Source: UBA4722 sp044221135
GTDB taxonomy: Bacteria > Pseudomonadota > Gammaproteobacteria > DSM-16500
Assembly (NCBI GenBank): GCA_044221135.1
Contig: JBGAPT010000002.1
Span: 1-64,000 of the forward strand
Length of the DNA stretch: 64,000 nucleotides
Direction: 5' to 3'
Below, one piece after another: positions 1-9,220 of the stretch (positions are counted from its first letter, which is position 1; each line of letters begins with the position of its first letter). The notes beneath the pieces are model-generated. The model was not told the DNA's origin and ran no database searches. It saw only the letters and a list, made by a program, of their open reading frames with translations. Both the position numbers and the translations under genes were made by a program.

Positions 1-12
1 TGTCAAAATGCA

Positions 13-738
13 GTGGCAGAGCTGGAATTGTATAGGAATCAATATATTACCACTCCATTTTATCCTTTACGCCGTATCCGTAGCTTCGTACGTCGCGATA
101 GCCGACTCACTGAAGCGCAACGTCATGCCTTGGAAACTTTATGGCCACAACTGGGATTAGAACGCACTGCTGAAATCATCGACTTTCCAACCGTCTTTCA
201 CCGCGAAGCGCCACGCATACTCGAAATTGGTTTTGGCTCAGGTCAATCGCTGCTGGCCACAGCAAAAATGCATCCTGAATTTGATTTCATTGGCATCGAA
301 ACACATCAACCAGGCATTGGCGCTCTATTATTAAATATACAAGCTCAGCAACTGACTAATATTCGAATTTTTTATGGCGATGCAGTGGAGGTACTTCATC
401 ACTGTATCCCAGAAAAAAGTCTAGATGGAATCCAACTCTTTTTTCCAGACCCTTGGCCCAAGCGACGACATCATAAAAGACGATTAATTCAAACACCCTT
501 CGTTAAATTACTTATCACAAAATTAAAACAGGGCGGTGAATTGCATTTAGCTACCGATTGGCAAGATTATGCTAAAGAGATGATGCAAGTTCTATCAGAT
601 TTGCCTGAATTAAAGAATCGCGCGGGCATTAACACATTTGCAGAACGCTCGCGCCAACGGCCTATTATCACTAAATTTGAGCAGCAAGGTCAGCATGCGG
701 GACGAGTTATTTGGGAGTTACAATTTATTTTAACTTGA
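13..738 (+). CDS. trmB: tRNA (guanine-N7-)-methyltransferase TrmB
   Basis: Makes m7G46 in tRNA variable loops using SAM. The protein has the family landmarks in order: a PLRRIRSFVRR segment near residue 18, the SAM-binding EIGFGSG motif near residue 71, the LFFPDPWPKRRHHKRR block around residue 145, and the C-terminal TKFEQQG segment. Length (about 241 aa) equals that of E. coli TrmB. The GTG at 13 is the first possible start inside the window, but the frame stays open to base 1, so the true start may lie just outside. The assignment is secure; the start is not. Confidence 0.93.
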   Translation: MAELELYRNQYITTPFYPLRRIRSFVRRDSRLTEAQRHALETLWPQLGLERTAEIIDFPTVFHREAPRILEIGFGSGQSLLATAKMHPEFDFIGIETHQPGIGALLLNIQAQQLTNIRIFYGDAVEVLHHCIPEKSLDGIQLFFPDPWPKRRHHKRRLIQTPFVKLLITKLKQGGELHLATDWQDYAKEMMQVLSDLPELKNRAGINTFAERSRQRPIITKFEQQGQHAGRVIWELQFILT

Positions 739-825
739 AAACCTGCTGGACATTCGTCGAAGGCTTCACTACCCTTGACCAACCGAAATCTATTTTCGTT
801 TTTTGATAATAAAAAGGAGATAACT

Positions 826-1476
826 ATGCTGACAAAAAATACAAAACGGTTAAGTGCACTCATCATTACGAGTGGTTTTTTCACAGCAGCTCACGCTATA
901 GGGCCTGGATTTTATCTTGGCGCACAAGCAGGTATGACAAATTTACATAATACCGCTCAGACAGTACAAACAGGCGTAGTTTCTCCTGCAACACAATCAG
1001 TCACCCCTAACAATACGGGTATCGGTGAACGTTTCTATTTAGGAGTGGGTATTAATAAATATGCCGCAGCGGAACTAGGGTATACGCATTATGCTCCTTC
1101 CACTTATAAAACTTCGCCATCTACAATCGTCAACACAGCCGCGATTCGAGAAAATGGTATTGATCTTGTAGGTAAAGCTATGTACCCCATGCAAAAGTTT
1201 GCAGTATTTGGCAAGCTAGGTGCAATCATGATGAGTAAAAGTTATTCAGGCAGCTTACAACCTATCTCACCCACGGCGCCACGTCTTGCTGCCACGAACA
1301 ATTTCCATCCTTTGGTTGGATTAGGTGTCAGTTACGAGCTTACACAACACTGGGTCACTGATCTAAGTTGGACTCGCGCACTAAAAGGTGGCAACGGTTT
1401 CAAAAATGCCGATTTTATTGCTCTAGGTATTTCTTATCATTTTGTTGATGAATATTGTGGGCAATTTTTGTGTTAG
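826..1476 (+). CDS. Outer membrane beta-barrel protein (OmpA/porin-like, secreted)
   Basis: The predicted 216-aa protein begins with a typical signal peptide (MLTKNTKRL followed by a hydrophobic stretch and a cut after AHA). The mature part has alternating short polar/aromatic strands and ends in an aromatic-rich strand (FIALGISYHFV), as in eight-stranded outer-membrane barrels of the OMP_b-brl type. I chose ATG 826 because an AAGGAG Shine-Dalgarno lies just upstream; the longer frame from 775 would spoil the signal peptide. Two cysteines sit at the extreme C-terminus (EYCGQFLC). The gene converges on the MFS gene with only 4 bp between stops. Specific function is unknown. Confidence 0.75.
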   Translation: MLTKNTKRLSALIITSGFFTAAHAIGPGFYLGAQAGMTNLHNTAQTVQTGVVSPATQSVTPNNTGIGERFYLGVGINKYAAAELGYTHYAPSTYKTSPSTIVNTAAIRENGIDLVGKAMYPMQKFAVFGKLGAIMMSKSYSGSLQPISPTAPRLAATNNFHPLVGLGVSYELTQHWVTDLSWTRALKGGNGFKNADFIALGISYHFVDEYCGQFLC

Positions 1477-1480
1477 AGCT

Positions 1481-2731
1481 CTAGTTAGAGCGGATACGAT
1501 TACTCTGGTATAAGCCAATGCTACAAATGAATACCATGACAAGTAAATAAATACATGGCGTCAAGTAAATATTATAATTGGCTTTAATGATATTTGTGAT
1601 AACAAGAGGCGCCATCCCTCCAAATACTGTAAATCCGATGTTATAGCACAATGCTACACCCGTTAAACGTATTTTTGATTCAAAGAGAGTCGTAATAATA
1701 TAAGGCGTAGGCATCATAGCAACACCCTCTAAGCACCCCAAAATAATCAACCCTGCCAAGAGATGAGAATGGTAAATAAAGAAATAGCCAAGCGGAATGA
1801 AAGGCACGCACAGCACCAACAATCCTTTTAACATCACATGAGGTTCAATATATTGCGCCACTCTTCCCGAAAAATAAATCGTGGTAATATTCACAATCAT
1901 CAGAATAGTCATATTCGTATTAATAAATTGATTATCTACTTTTACTATGTCGTGCAAATACGTTGGCATAAAAATAACAGTCACAACAACCAAACTAGAC
2001 ATCACAGCAATCATTGCTGTCGCGGTAAGAAACGCAAAAAAATGATGCTGTAATAAATAAAGCAGTGGAAATTTAGGTTTCTCATGAATTCTTTGAAATG
2101 CAGCTGTTTCATGTAAGGTTTTTCGAACTTTATAGCTTACTACGCAAAGAACGCCGCCCAAAATAAAGGGTAATCTCCACCCAAATTCCGTTAATTGCTT
2201 TACTGTCAAAAAATAATTTAACGCTTGATTAATTAGCATTCCCAATAACAATCCACCATTGACAACTGCCATCGTGATACCAAATGCCAATCCTTTTTTT
2301 GTAATGGTTTCACTTATATAAACATAGGTACTCGGTAACTCACCGCCCAAAGCAAGCCCTTGTATCAATCGTAACAGCAATAACAAAATCGGCGCGGCAA
2401 TACCAATTTGCGAATAGTTTGGCAGAAAACCTATACCTAAGGATGCTGCACCCATTAAAATAATGGTAATGATAAGAACTTTCTTCCTTCCATACTCATC
2501 ACCAATATGACTAAAAATAATCCCGCCCAAAGGTCTCGCAAGATATCCTAAGAAAAACACAAAATAGCTTTGGGCCACAGTAACAAGACCATTATGGCTA
2601 GGGAAAAATTGATGTGAAAAATAAATAGAAAAAATACCGTAAATAATAAAATCATAAAATTCTAACATCCCGCCTAAAGAAGCTAACGTTACAATTTTTC
2701 GTTCATACTGAGTGAATGAGTGCGTTGACAT
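1481..2731 (-). CDS. MFS transporter, metabolite:H+ symporter (ProP-like) family
   Basis: A 416-aa inner-membrane protein with about twelve hydrophobic segments. It shows the metabolite:H+ symporter subfamily marks: GGMLEFYDFIIYGIFS in the first membrane segment, the GDEYGRKKVL loop between segments 2 and 3, and RLIQGLALGGELPSTYVYISE in segments 4-5. Family members take up small osmolytes or carboxylates (ProP, KgtP, citrate); the substrate cannot be told here. Start ATG 2731 has an AAGG element upstream on the minus strand. It is monocistronic as far as I can see, with hemW about 90 bp beyond its 5' side reading the same way. Confidence 0.88.
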   Translation of the reverse strand: MSTHSFTQYERKIVTLASLGGMLEFYDFIIYGIFSIYFSHQFFPSHNGLVTVAQSYFVFFLGYLARPLGGIIFSHIGDEYGRKKVLIITIILMGAASLGIGFLPNYSQIGIAAPILLLLLRLIQGLALGGELPSTYVYISETITKKGLAFGITMAVVNGGLLLGMLINQALNYFLTVKQLTEFGWRLPFILGGVLCVVSYKVRKTLHETAAFQRIHEKPKFPLLYLLQHHFFAFLTATAMIAVMSSLVVVTVIFMPTYLHDIVKVDNQFINTNMTILMIVNITTIYFSGRVAQYIEPHVMLKGLLVLCVPFIPLGYFFIYHSHLLAGLIILGCLEGVAMMPTPYIITTLFESKIRLTGVALCYNIGFTVFGGMAPLVITNIIKANYNIYLTPCIYLLVMVFICSIGLYQSNRIRSN

Positions 2732-2822
2732 AGATTAAAATTACCTTATTTCCCAATTAGTCTTAATAAATTAGATAATACACATTTTTTAACAATAAAA
2801 CATCAGATCGGCCCATTACACC

Positions 2823-3974
2823 TCAAGATGCAATCGGCAAAAATAACCCAACCAAGTCATTCAAAAATTGATGCCCTAATTTTGTCGCACATAAAAGCGC
2901 AGGGTCATCAACTAAGAGTTTTTTATTTTTTGCAATCGTCAACATAGGCTCTATGACATCCAAACTCAATCCTGTTCGCTCCCTAAATATATCTGCTGAC
3001 ACACCCTGCGTCATGCGTAATGCATTCAACATAAACTCAAAACAAATATCATGTGGTGCTAAAGTCACTTTCTGCGCCATGAATGATTGACCAGGATCAA
3101 GATAATTTTTAGGATTTTTTACCTGCCAATGCCGCGTAATGGTGCGCTGCTCAACATCCGTCACTTTACTGTGCGCTCCAGCACCAATCCCCAAATAATC
3201 TCCAAACTCCCAATAATTTTTATTATGCTTACATTCATAATTTGCCTGAGCATAAGCAGATACTTCATATTGCTGCAAATTTGCTTGTGCGATAATCGCT
3301 TTTCCTTCCTCTTGAATATCCCACAGCATATCTTCTTCGGGTAAGCGCGGCGGCTGATGATGAAAAAAAGTATTAGGTTCAATTGTTAACTGATACCAAG
3401 ACAAATGAGGTGGAGTAAATGCAAGTGCATCCTGTATATCACTTAATGCATCTTCCATAGACTGGCCTGGCAATCCATGCATTAAGTCTAAATTAAAATT
3501 ATCAAATCCTGCACGCACAGCATTGTCAATTGCACGTAACGCCTGCTCACGTCCGTGAATACGTCCTAACGATTTTAATTTATCCTCTTGCAAACTTTGC
3601 ACGCCAATGGATAAACGATTAATCCCTGCTTGACGAAAACTAACAAAATGAGATTCATCAATCGTCCCTGGATTCGCCTCTAAGGTAATTTCTGTATCAG
3701 GACTTAAATGTAAACGACTACGCACCGCTGTCAATATTTTTTCAATCGCTTGCGGTGAAAACAAACTCGGCGTACCGCCACCCAAAAAAATGCTGCTTAA
3801 ACTGCGTCCCTCTACATAAGAAAGATTTTCGTCTAAGTCATCGATCAATGCAGCGACATATAACTCTTCCGGAATTTCTTGACGAGATTCATGCGAGTTA
3901 AAATCACAATAGGGACATTTGCGTACACACCATGGGATGTGAATATATAAACTTAACGGGATAGAGGTAAACAT
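2823..3974 (-). CDS. hemW: Radical SAM heme chaperone HemW
   Basis: This 383-aa protein has the radical-SAM cluster motif C16-x3-C20-x2-C23 followed by D-F. The phenylalanine replaces the fourth cysteine seen in the coproporphyrinogen dehydrogenase HemN, which marks HemW (old YggW) rather than the enzyme. Further family segments are FLGGGTPSLF, ANPGTIDESH, RLSIGVQS and the GIGAGAHS segment near residue 265. HemW binds heme and is thought to deliver it to respiratory enzymes. Length matches the family (about 380 aa). A 24-bp perfect hairpin lies upstream. Confidence 0.92.
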   Translation of the reverse strand: MFTSIPLSLYIHIPWCVRKCPYCDFNSHESRQEIPEELYVAALIDDLDENLSYVEGRSLSSIFLGGGTPSLFSPQAIEKILTAVRSRLHLSPDTEITLEANPGTIDESHFVSFRQAGINRLSIGVQSLQEDKLKSLGRIHGREQALRAIDNAVRAGFDNFNLDLMHGLPGQSMEDALSDIQDALAFTPPHLSWYQLTIEPNTFFHHQPPRLPEEDMLWDIQEEGKAIIAQANLQQYEVSAYAQANYECKHNKNYWEFGDYLGIGAGAHSKVTDVEQRTITRHWQVKNPKNYLDPGQSFMAQKVTLAPHDICFEFMLNALRMTQGVSADIFRERTGLSLDVIEPMLTIAKNKKLLVDDPALLCATKLGHQFLNDLVGLFLPIAS

Positions 3975-4041
3975 TGTGTATTAATACTTAAAATCTGTCG
4001 AATTTGCCACCTTACCTGCAAGCAAAGCGCTTGTCAATTTA

Positions 4042-4092
4042 AAATACGAAGTTGTCATCCTGAACTTCGTTCAGGATGACAACTTCGTATTT
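4042..4092. repeat. Perfect 24-bp inverted repeat hairpin (GTCATCCTGAA type)
   Basis: Arms 4042-4065 and 4069-4092 are exact reverse complements around a 3-base loop. The core GTCATCCTGAAC/GTTCAGGATGAC is of the kind found scattered between genes in many gammaproteobacterial genomes. It lies downstream of the effector-like gene (stop at 4129) and upstream of hemW. The minus-strand transcript of the effector-like gene would fold it into a very strong stem, so it may also stop or protect that transcript. There is no clean T-run. Confidence 0.8.
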
Positions 4093-4128
4093 GAATGCAC
4101 CGGTATATTTATAGATAATGAAAACGCT

Positions 4129-6450
4129 TTATAAAACTTTACGTTGACCTTTAGTTAAATCTGCTTCTGTTGTTTCCTCTGCCACTTCTGAAGGTCCTCT
4201 TAATTGTTTTAAAATCCCTTTCACAGGTAGAGGCCGCTCTTTTTGCGCTGATTTTGGATAATGCGCTTCAATAGCTTGTATTATTCCATTTTTATCATCA
4301 GGCGGAACCGCTGTTATTTTATCTAGAAATTGACGTGCAACTGTCTCATCATCTAAGTATTCATAACAAAGTTCTAAGTGATGAACGCGCTTATCATTAG
4401 CACTATATTTTTCTAACTCTCCCAAAGCCTTGGCTATTGCAGGACTGACTACGTTCTTCTCCTCTTTTAATTCTCCGGATGCTGCATGCGCTGCCAATAA
4501 TGGCTTGACAGCTGACTTAGGACTACTACGCTTAAACATTGACATGATGCCTGCAGTTGAATGTACAGCAGGTGCTTTTTTTACTTTTGGTTTTCCTGGG
4601 TGTTCAGGTATTCCCTTATTATAAGAAGCCGTTTTTTTGAAAATAGCACTCTTCCATTTTTTCCAGGAAGCAGGTAATGCAGCTAATGAATCCTTTTTAA
4701 TTCCGCTGGCACCAATAGTACCGCCTTGCAATCCTGCTTGTATAGCAACATGTCCAGCATTAATTTGCGCTGCTCGAATACTTTCTTCTGCTGACGATTT
4801 CCCTTTTAACGACCCCACTTTGAAATAACGCACAAGAGAATCCACCACTGTTTTCATACGCGCAAGTCCAGCACGGTCTTTGCCGCTCTGACAAGAAGAG
4901 ACAACAGCAACAAAATCTTTTTCATCTGGATGCATGTGACGATGCGCATCATTGACAGCATGCGCAAGTTGATTAATCACTGATACTAATTGCAGATTAC
5001 GATTTTCACGATCCCAAAAAAATCCTGAACCACTTTTCAATTTTTCGTATTGCTTTATTAAGTTATCCAGTTTGTTTGCTAATTTTTCACTTTCTTTGTC
5101 TACGTCCTCATCAAATTCTAAAGCTTTTTTCTTTTCTCTTGCTTGGTTAACCAACCAATCAGCCCCACTCATATTCCTGGAAGCGATACCGCCTCTGATG
5201 AAATTAAGCGGGATATTTGATACATGAAAATTGCCTTTTCCCCCTTGTTGGTTACACTCATTCACCGCCTTTTCAACCTGGTCCACTAAGCCCGCATCAT
5301 GACCAAACCCATGAAACAATGGGCTTAATAAAGTAAGCACAAATACATGTTGCGCATTGCTTGATTCTTCTAATTGTGCTATCGATTCATTGGTTGCTTC
5401 TTGGCTTCCTGCTTTCAATAAATGTGCGGGTGTTCCTGAATGATAATGACGATGAATAATCTCCTTGTTTCCCATATTCACTAAATATTCTTCTCCAGCA
5501 TTTCGTATACCAGGAAAATATTTTCTTAATTGCGTAGGAATCATTTTTCCATCGAGAATGTCTTGCGCATGTTTTTTTATTAAAAACTGAATATAGGGAT
5601 CCTGATTATCAAACCAGGGAATATCAAATTTCTGCTTCCTGGAAGGATTTTTATGCATTGCTGCTAATTCTTTAAGTTGATTATTTATAACAGGATGCAT
5701 AACACTATGCAGAGGAACATCAATTTGATAGATATCTTCTTCTTTTGCATCGATCTGCACTTTTGTACGCGTTGCAACACTCATTGTAGGATGATCAAAA
5801 TTACAAAAATCGCGCACTTCTGCTAATTGCTTTTTGATGACTTCTTTATTTAGCTCTTTCTTTTTGTCATCTGGAATGGAGTCTAATATAGCGGGAATAA
5901 TTTGTTCGTGTATAAAAAGCTTAAAATCTGTTTCAGGATCTTGGCTAGTTTGAATTTTATTATAAAAATCATTTGTACTTCCTTTTAATCGAGCCGATAA
6001 GTTTGCTGTATCAATACCATGTGCTTCTAATAATTTTATTGCAGCACTGGCATAGTTAATTCCCATGATTGCCCAATCATGATAAGTATCTTGCACATCA
6101 GCTGTCTGTTGATTTCGCGCATCACGAACAAATACTTCTTGATGACTATCAGGTAAGACATGATACGATGAACGGATGCCATTGGCTGCGTCTTTTTCAA
6201 GACGTAAACGTTTAATCGCTTCTACAAAATGTCCATTCTGGATTTCATTGCTGATATCTGTAGGAAAAGTAACAGGAGATAATTTCTTTTCTTCTATTTC
6301 TACTATCTCCTCGACAACACTCACACGCTGCTCAGATATCAAAACATAAGACGGTTTCAATGCACTTTCTGTTTTTTCTGCTGCGTCTGCTTCTGCTGCT
6401 TCTTCTTTTTCTTCTTTTTCTTCTTTGCTTTCGTCTCCTGGTTCTGGCAT
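4129..6450 (-). CDS. Putative secreted effector with CX5R phosphatase motif and E-block (unnamed)
   Basis: A 773-aa, lysine/glutamate-rich protein without signal peptide or membrane segments. Near the middle it carries C520-Q-S-G-K-D-R526 followed by AGLARM; this C-x-S-G-K-D-R P-loop is the signature of host-directed phosphoinositide phosphatases such as Salmonella SopB and Shigella IpgD. The last residues contain EETTE at positions -16 to -12, the EExxE 'E-block' and location described for Legionella Dot/Icm substrates. The N-terminus is low-complexity Glu/Lys/Ala. Start: ATG 6450 has AGGGGG about 7 nt upstream and is preferred over a TTG at 6483. The rest of the protein is unrecognised. Phosphatase activity and translocation are inferences. 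Confidence 0.6.
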   Translation of the reverse strand: MPEPGDESKEEKEEKEEAAEADAAEKTESALKPSYVLISEQRVSVVEEIVEIEEKKLSPVTFPTDISNEIQNGHFVEAIKRLRLEKDAANGIRSSYHVLPDSHQEVFVRDARNQQTADVQDTYHDWAIMGINYASAAIKLLEAHGIDTANLSARLKGSTNDFYNKIQTSQDPETDFKLFIHEQIIPAILDSIPDDKKKELNKEVIKKQLAEVRDFCNFDHPTMSVATRTKVQIDAKEEDIYQIDVPLHSVMHPVINNQLKELAAMHKNPSRKQKFDIPWFDNQDPYIQFLIKKHAQDILDGKMIPTQLRKYFPGIRNAGEEYLVNMGNKEIIHRHYHSGTPAHLLKAGSQEATNESIAQLEESSNAQHVFVLTLLSPLFHGFGHDAGLVDQVEKAVNECNQQGGKGNFHVSNIPLNFIRGGIASRNMSGADWLVNQAREKKKALEFDEDVDKESEKLANKLDNLIKQYEKLKSGSGFFWDRENRNLQLVSVINQLAHAVNDAHRHMHPDEKDFVAVVSSCQSGKDRAGLARMKTVVDSLVRYFKVGSLKGKSSAEESIRAAQINAGHVAIQAGLQGGTIGASGIKKDSLAALPASWKKWKSAIFKKTASYNKGIPEHPGKPKVKKAPAVHSTAGIMSMFKRSSPKSAVKPLLAAHAASGELKEEKNVVSPAIAKALGELEKYSANDKRVHHLELCYEYLDDETVARQFLDKITAVPPDDKNGIIQAIEAHYPKSAQKERPLPVKGILKQLRGPSEVAEETTEADLTKGQRKVL

Positions 6451-6551
6451 GGCGCACCCCCTAAAGATTTCAGTATGGCGCAACCTAAAGTATAAGATAA
6501 TGATTTAAATTGTGTGATCTTCAATTTAATCAATTAGTTGTGGTTAAAAAT

Positions 6552-6589
6552 GGCGTTGTTGCGCAAATCAAATTGTGAGCAACAACGCC
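6552..6589. other. 11-bp hairpin in the divergent spacer between effector-like gene and mdh
   Basis: GGCGTTGTTGC and GCAACAACGCC form an 11-bp stem around a 16-base loop. On the minus strand it is followed by ATTTTTAA. It sits between two divergently transcribed genes, where a terminator is not expected, so it could be part of a 5' leader or an operator. Role unknown. Confidence 0.45.
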
Positions 6590-6669
6590 TTAAAAAATCC
6601 ATTAATTTGATTTCAACCTCCATCTTTTCACGCTAAACTAACGCCATTACTGGATTCGAGGAGTGTGTC

Positions 6670-7659
6670 ATGAAAAAACGCGTCAAAATAGCTGTAACAG
6701 GTGCTGCGGGTCAAATCGGTTATGCTTTAATTTTCCGCATTGCTTCCGGCCAAATGCTAGGCCCTGATACAGAAGTTGAATTGCAACTCCTGGAGTTAGA
6801 GCCTGCTCTTGCTTCGTTACATGGCGTTGCAATGGAATTGGATGATTGCGCTTTCCCTTTATTAAAAAAAGTGACTTGTACCTCAAATGTCACCGACGCG
6901 ATGCGCAATGTTAATTGGGCAATACTCGTCGGTGCTGTACCACGCAAAGATGGTATGGAGCGTTCCGATTTATTAAAAATAAATGGCAAAATTTTCACGA
7001 CGCAAGGCCAAGCTATTAATCACAATGCAGCTGATGATGTGCGCATATTCGTAGTAGGAAATCCTTGCAATACTAATTGTTTAATCGCCATGAATAATGC
7101 ACCGGATGTGCCTAATGAACGTTTCTATGCAATGACTATGCTAGATGAATTACGTGCTCGTAGTCAGCTCGCCAAAAAAGCAGGTGTAGATTTAACTGCT
7201 ATTACTCAAATGACCATCTGGGGCAATCATTCTTCTACTCAATATCCTGATTTTTATCATGCAAAAATCGATGGAAAGCCTGTGACCGATGTGATTACAG
7301 ATCTCAATTGGCTACAACAAGATTTTATTTCTATTGTACAAAAACGCGGTGCTGAAGTGATTAAAGCGCGCGGCTCTTCTTCGGCTGCATCTGCAGCTAA
7401 CGCTGCATTGATGACAGTGTATCAATTGACGCATGAAACAGCGCCAGATGAAAGTTTCTCTGTCGCACGCTGTTCGCAAGGTGAATATAACGTAGATAAG
7501 GGATTGATTTTCTCAGTGCCTTGTAGAACAGAAAATGGAAAATTGAAAGTGATAGCAGGATTGCAGCAGAATGCATTTGGACAAGAAAAATTTGCGCTGA
7601 CGCTCGATGAATTACGCAAGGAACGAGATGCAGTACGTGAGCTTGGTTTAATTGAGTAA
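6670..7659 (+). CDS. mdh: Malate dehydrogenase (NAD-dependent)
   Basis: Oxidises malate to oxaloacetate in the TCA cycle in the cytoplasm. The 329-aa protein has the Rossmann motif TGAAGQIG at residues 10-17, the substrate-binding VPRKDGMERSDLL loop, NPCNTN, and the catalytic histidine segment WGNHSSTQYPD. These features and length match the cytosolic-type bacterial MDH group (about 327 aa) rather than the 312-aa E. coli type. ATG 6670 follows a GAGGAG ribosome site. The gene stands alone, diverging from the effector-like gene. Confidence 0.96.
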   Translation: MKKRVKIAVTGAAGQIGYALIFRIASGQMLGPDTEVELQLLELEPALASLHGVAMELDDCAFPLLKKVTCTSNVTDAMRNVNWAILVGAVPRKDGMERSDLLKINGKIFTTQGQAINHNAADDVRIFVVGNPCNTNCLIAMNNAPDVPNERFYAMTMLDELRARSQLAKKAGVDLTAITQMTIWGNHSSTQYPDFYHAKIDGKPVTDVITDLNWLQQDFISIVQKRGAEVIKARGSSSAASAANAALMTVYQLTHETAPDESFSVARCSQGEYNVDKGLIFSVPCRTENGKLKVIAGLQQNAFGQEKFALTLDELRKERDAVRELGLIE

Positions 7660-7675
7660 AAATGGATCCTTTGTG

Positions 7676-7704
7676 TTGACAACATCCTCTTATTTTGATA
7701 GATT
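7676..7704 (+). promoter_or_regulatory. Putative sigma70 promoter of the 157-aa secreted protein gene
   Basis: TTGACA at 7676-7681 and TAGATT at 7699-7704 are separated by 17 bp. It lies about 40 bp upstream of the GTG start at 7745 and just after the mdh stop, so the small gene probably has its own promoter. Confidence 0.5.
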
Positions 7705-7744
7705 TTTGCGCTGTTTATAAACATAGTCATTGAGGAGTTATCCT

Positions 7745-8218
7745 GTGAATATTTATTTAGCTTTAGGTAAAATACTGATTAGCTTGTTGTTGGTAATCGC
7801 TTGTTCTTTCATGTCAAGTGCTTTTGCAGAGTCATATTTTGCCTGCCCTACTAACGAAGCTTTTAGCGTTACAACGGACAACTCAGCAAGATGGGAATTA
7901 TTGAAGGCTATCAGATACTATAACGACATAGTGCTATTAGACATTGATAGTGTGGACACGCCATCCCTTCACGATACAGTTGCAGGGAGTAGCACCCTCA
8001 CTGTTACATTCGCCCGCCAAAGCTTAAATTCAAACACCGTTACTATTAGTTGCCAGAATACATCAGTCAACCAGGCAAGAATCAACACTCATCCTAAGCT
8101 GACTTTAAATCTAGGCTCTCAGGATTTAAATGGAACTAAAACTAACTGGAACTGGGCAACTAATAGCTGCACGACTACAGCTGACAACCCTGGCGCATGC
8201 TCACTAATTTTACTCTAA
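7745..8218 (+). CDS. Secreted/periplasmic hypothetical protein, 157 aa
   Basis: I do not recognise this family. GTG 7745 is chosen because GAGGAG sits 7 nt upstream; it gives a good signal peptide with a hydrophobic core (LISLLLVIACSF) and a likely cut after SAFA. The mature part is about 130 aa, rich in Thr, Asn and Ser, with four cysteines (near FACP, ISCQ, NSCT and GACS) that could form two disulfides in the periplasm. The C-terminus is short and hydrophobic. It has its own promoter upstream and a strong terminator downstream, so it is an independent unit. Confidence 0.6.
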   Translation: MNIYLALGKILISLLLVIACSFMSSAFAESYFACPTNEAFSVTTDNSARWELLKAIRYYNDIVLLDIDSVDTPSLHDTVAGSSTLTVTFARQSLNSNTVTISCQNTSVNQARINTHPKLTLNLGSQDLNGTKTNWNWATNSCTTTADNPGACSLILL

Positions 8219-8252
8219 AAATTCACACTTCTACATCCGTTATATTACACTT

Positions 8253-8288
8253 AAAAAAGCCTCATCCTATATAGGGTGAGGCTTTTTT
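8253..8288. terminator. Bidirectional rho-independent terminator
   Basis: AAAAAAGCCTCA and TGAGGCTTTTTT form a 12-bp stem around a 12-base spacer that itself has complementary bases. It has A-tracts on one side and T-tracts on the other, so it works on both strands. It lies between the convergent secreted-protein gene (+) and ZIP transporter gene (-). Confidence 0.88.
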
Positions 8289-8301
8289 AACATGATACAT
8301 G

Positions 8302-9066
8302 TTAAACCCATTTCGCTAAAAGCGCCATTACGCTTAATCCTGCAAATAAAAAGAAAAATTCACTTAAATTCTCTGCTTCATGCATTCGTTCATGATGGTT
8401 AATATGATGGAGAGTAGACATATAAAGAAAAGTACCCGCAGCAAAGGCATTAAACCCTGCTGTCCAGAGTTGGCCTGATTTATATTGCAATAGTGAAGCC
8501 ATTGTAGTGCCCAACACAATGCCTGCAGGGGTCATCAAAGAAAATAGGCCTACAATAAAAATCATTTTCTTAAGTGTGATTTGGTTCCGATTTAAAATAA
8601 CAGCTAAAGCAAAACTCTCTGAACTTTTATGCGCAATGATCGCTATAAAAATCACAAAAGCAGTAGTGATAGTTGCGTTAATACCTAACACACTTCCTTC
8701 AATCAAAGAATGAATAATTAAAATTAACGCAACCATATAAGGCATCACATGTTTGGCCTTTTTGAGATGAGGCATACATTGTGCAAGACGCTCCAAAAAT
8801 AATAAAACTAAAAACCCACAGGCGCAAAAAAATTCGGCTACAGGGTAATTCATGTGACTTAATGTATTAGCAAATCCGCTTATCGCATCCGGTAACATAT
8901 GAAATAGAGCAGCTCCCAAAAAAATACCGCTCGCAAAAGCATCTCCTAATTCCAAAATAGGATGATGTTGAGGATGAGCACGCACTTTAATAGGGTAGAT
9001 AGCCGCCACTAAACTGGTAATAAAAATCAAGATACCTGCAATCGTTTTATAGAAAATTAAAGACAC
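8302..9066 (-). CDS. ZIP family metal (zinc) transporter
   Basis: A 254-aa protein with about eight membrane segments. Segment 4 has the ZIP signature HSLIEG and segment 5 has HKSSE, the paired metal-binding sites of ZIP importers. A histidine-rich loop (HPQHHP) lies near residue 30, and HHINHHE near the C-terminus may also bind metal. ZIP proteins bring zinc or other divalent metals into the cytoplasm. The start is GTG 9066, with AAAGG some 10 nt upstream; this is less certain than the family call. Confidence 0.85.
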   Translation of the reverse strand: MSLIFYKTIAGILIFITSLVAAIYPIKVRAHPQHHPILELGDAFASGIFLGAALFHMLPDAISGFANTLSHMNYPVAEFFCACGFLVLLFLERLAQCMPHLKKAKHVMPYMVALILIIHSLIEGSVLGINATITTAFVIFIAIIAHKSSESFALAVILNRNQITLKKMIFIVGLFSLMTPAGIVLGTTMASLLQYKSGQLWTAGFNAFAAGTFLYMSTLHHINHHERMHEAENLSEFFFLFAGLSVMALLAKWV

Positions 9067-9220
9067 GTAATTTTAGCCTTTGTTATAACTCACAGGAATA
9101 CTAAGCAATCATTTATTAAACTCTTTGCATCGATCTCTCAACTCTAAGATAGAGATGAGTCTAACTGAAGAAAGATCTTTTTTCTAGAAACGCAACACAA
9201 TTCTAATTTATACTCTGCAT

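Noticed and set aside
6451..6483. TTG start giving 11 more residues for the effector-like protein
   Set aside because: ATG 6450 has a strong AGGGGG site and gives the more natural start.
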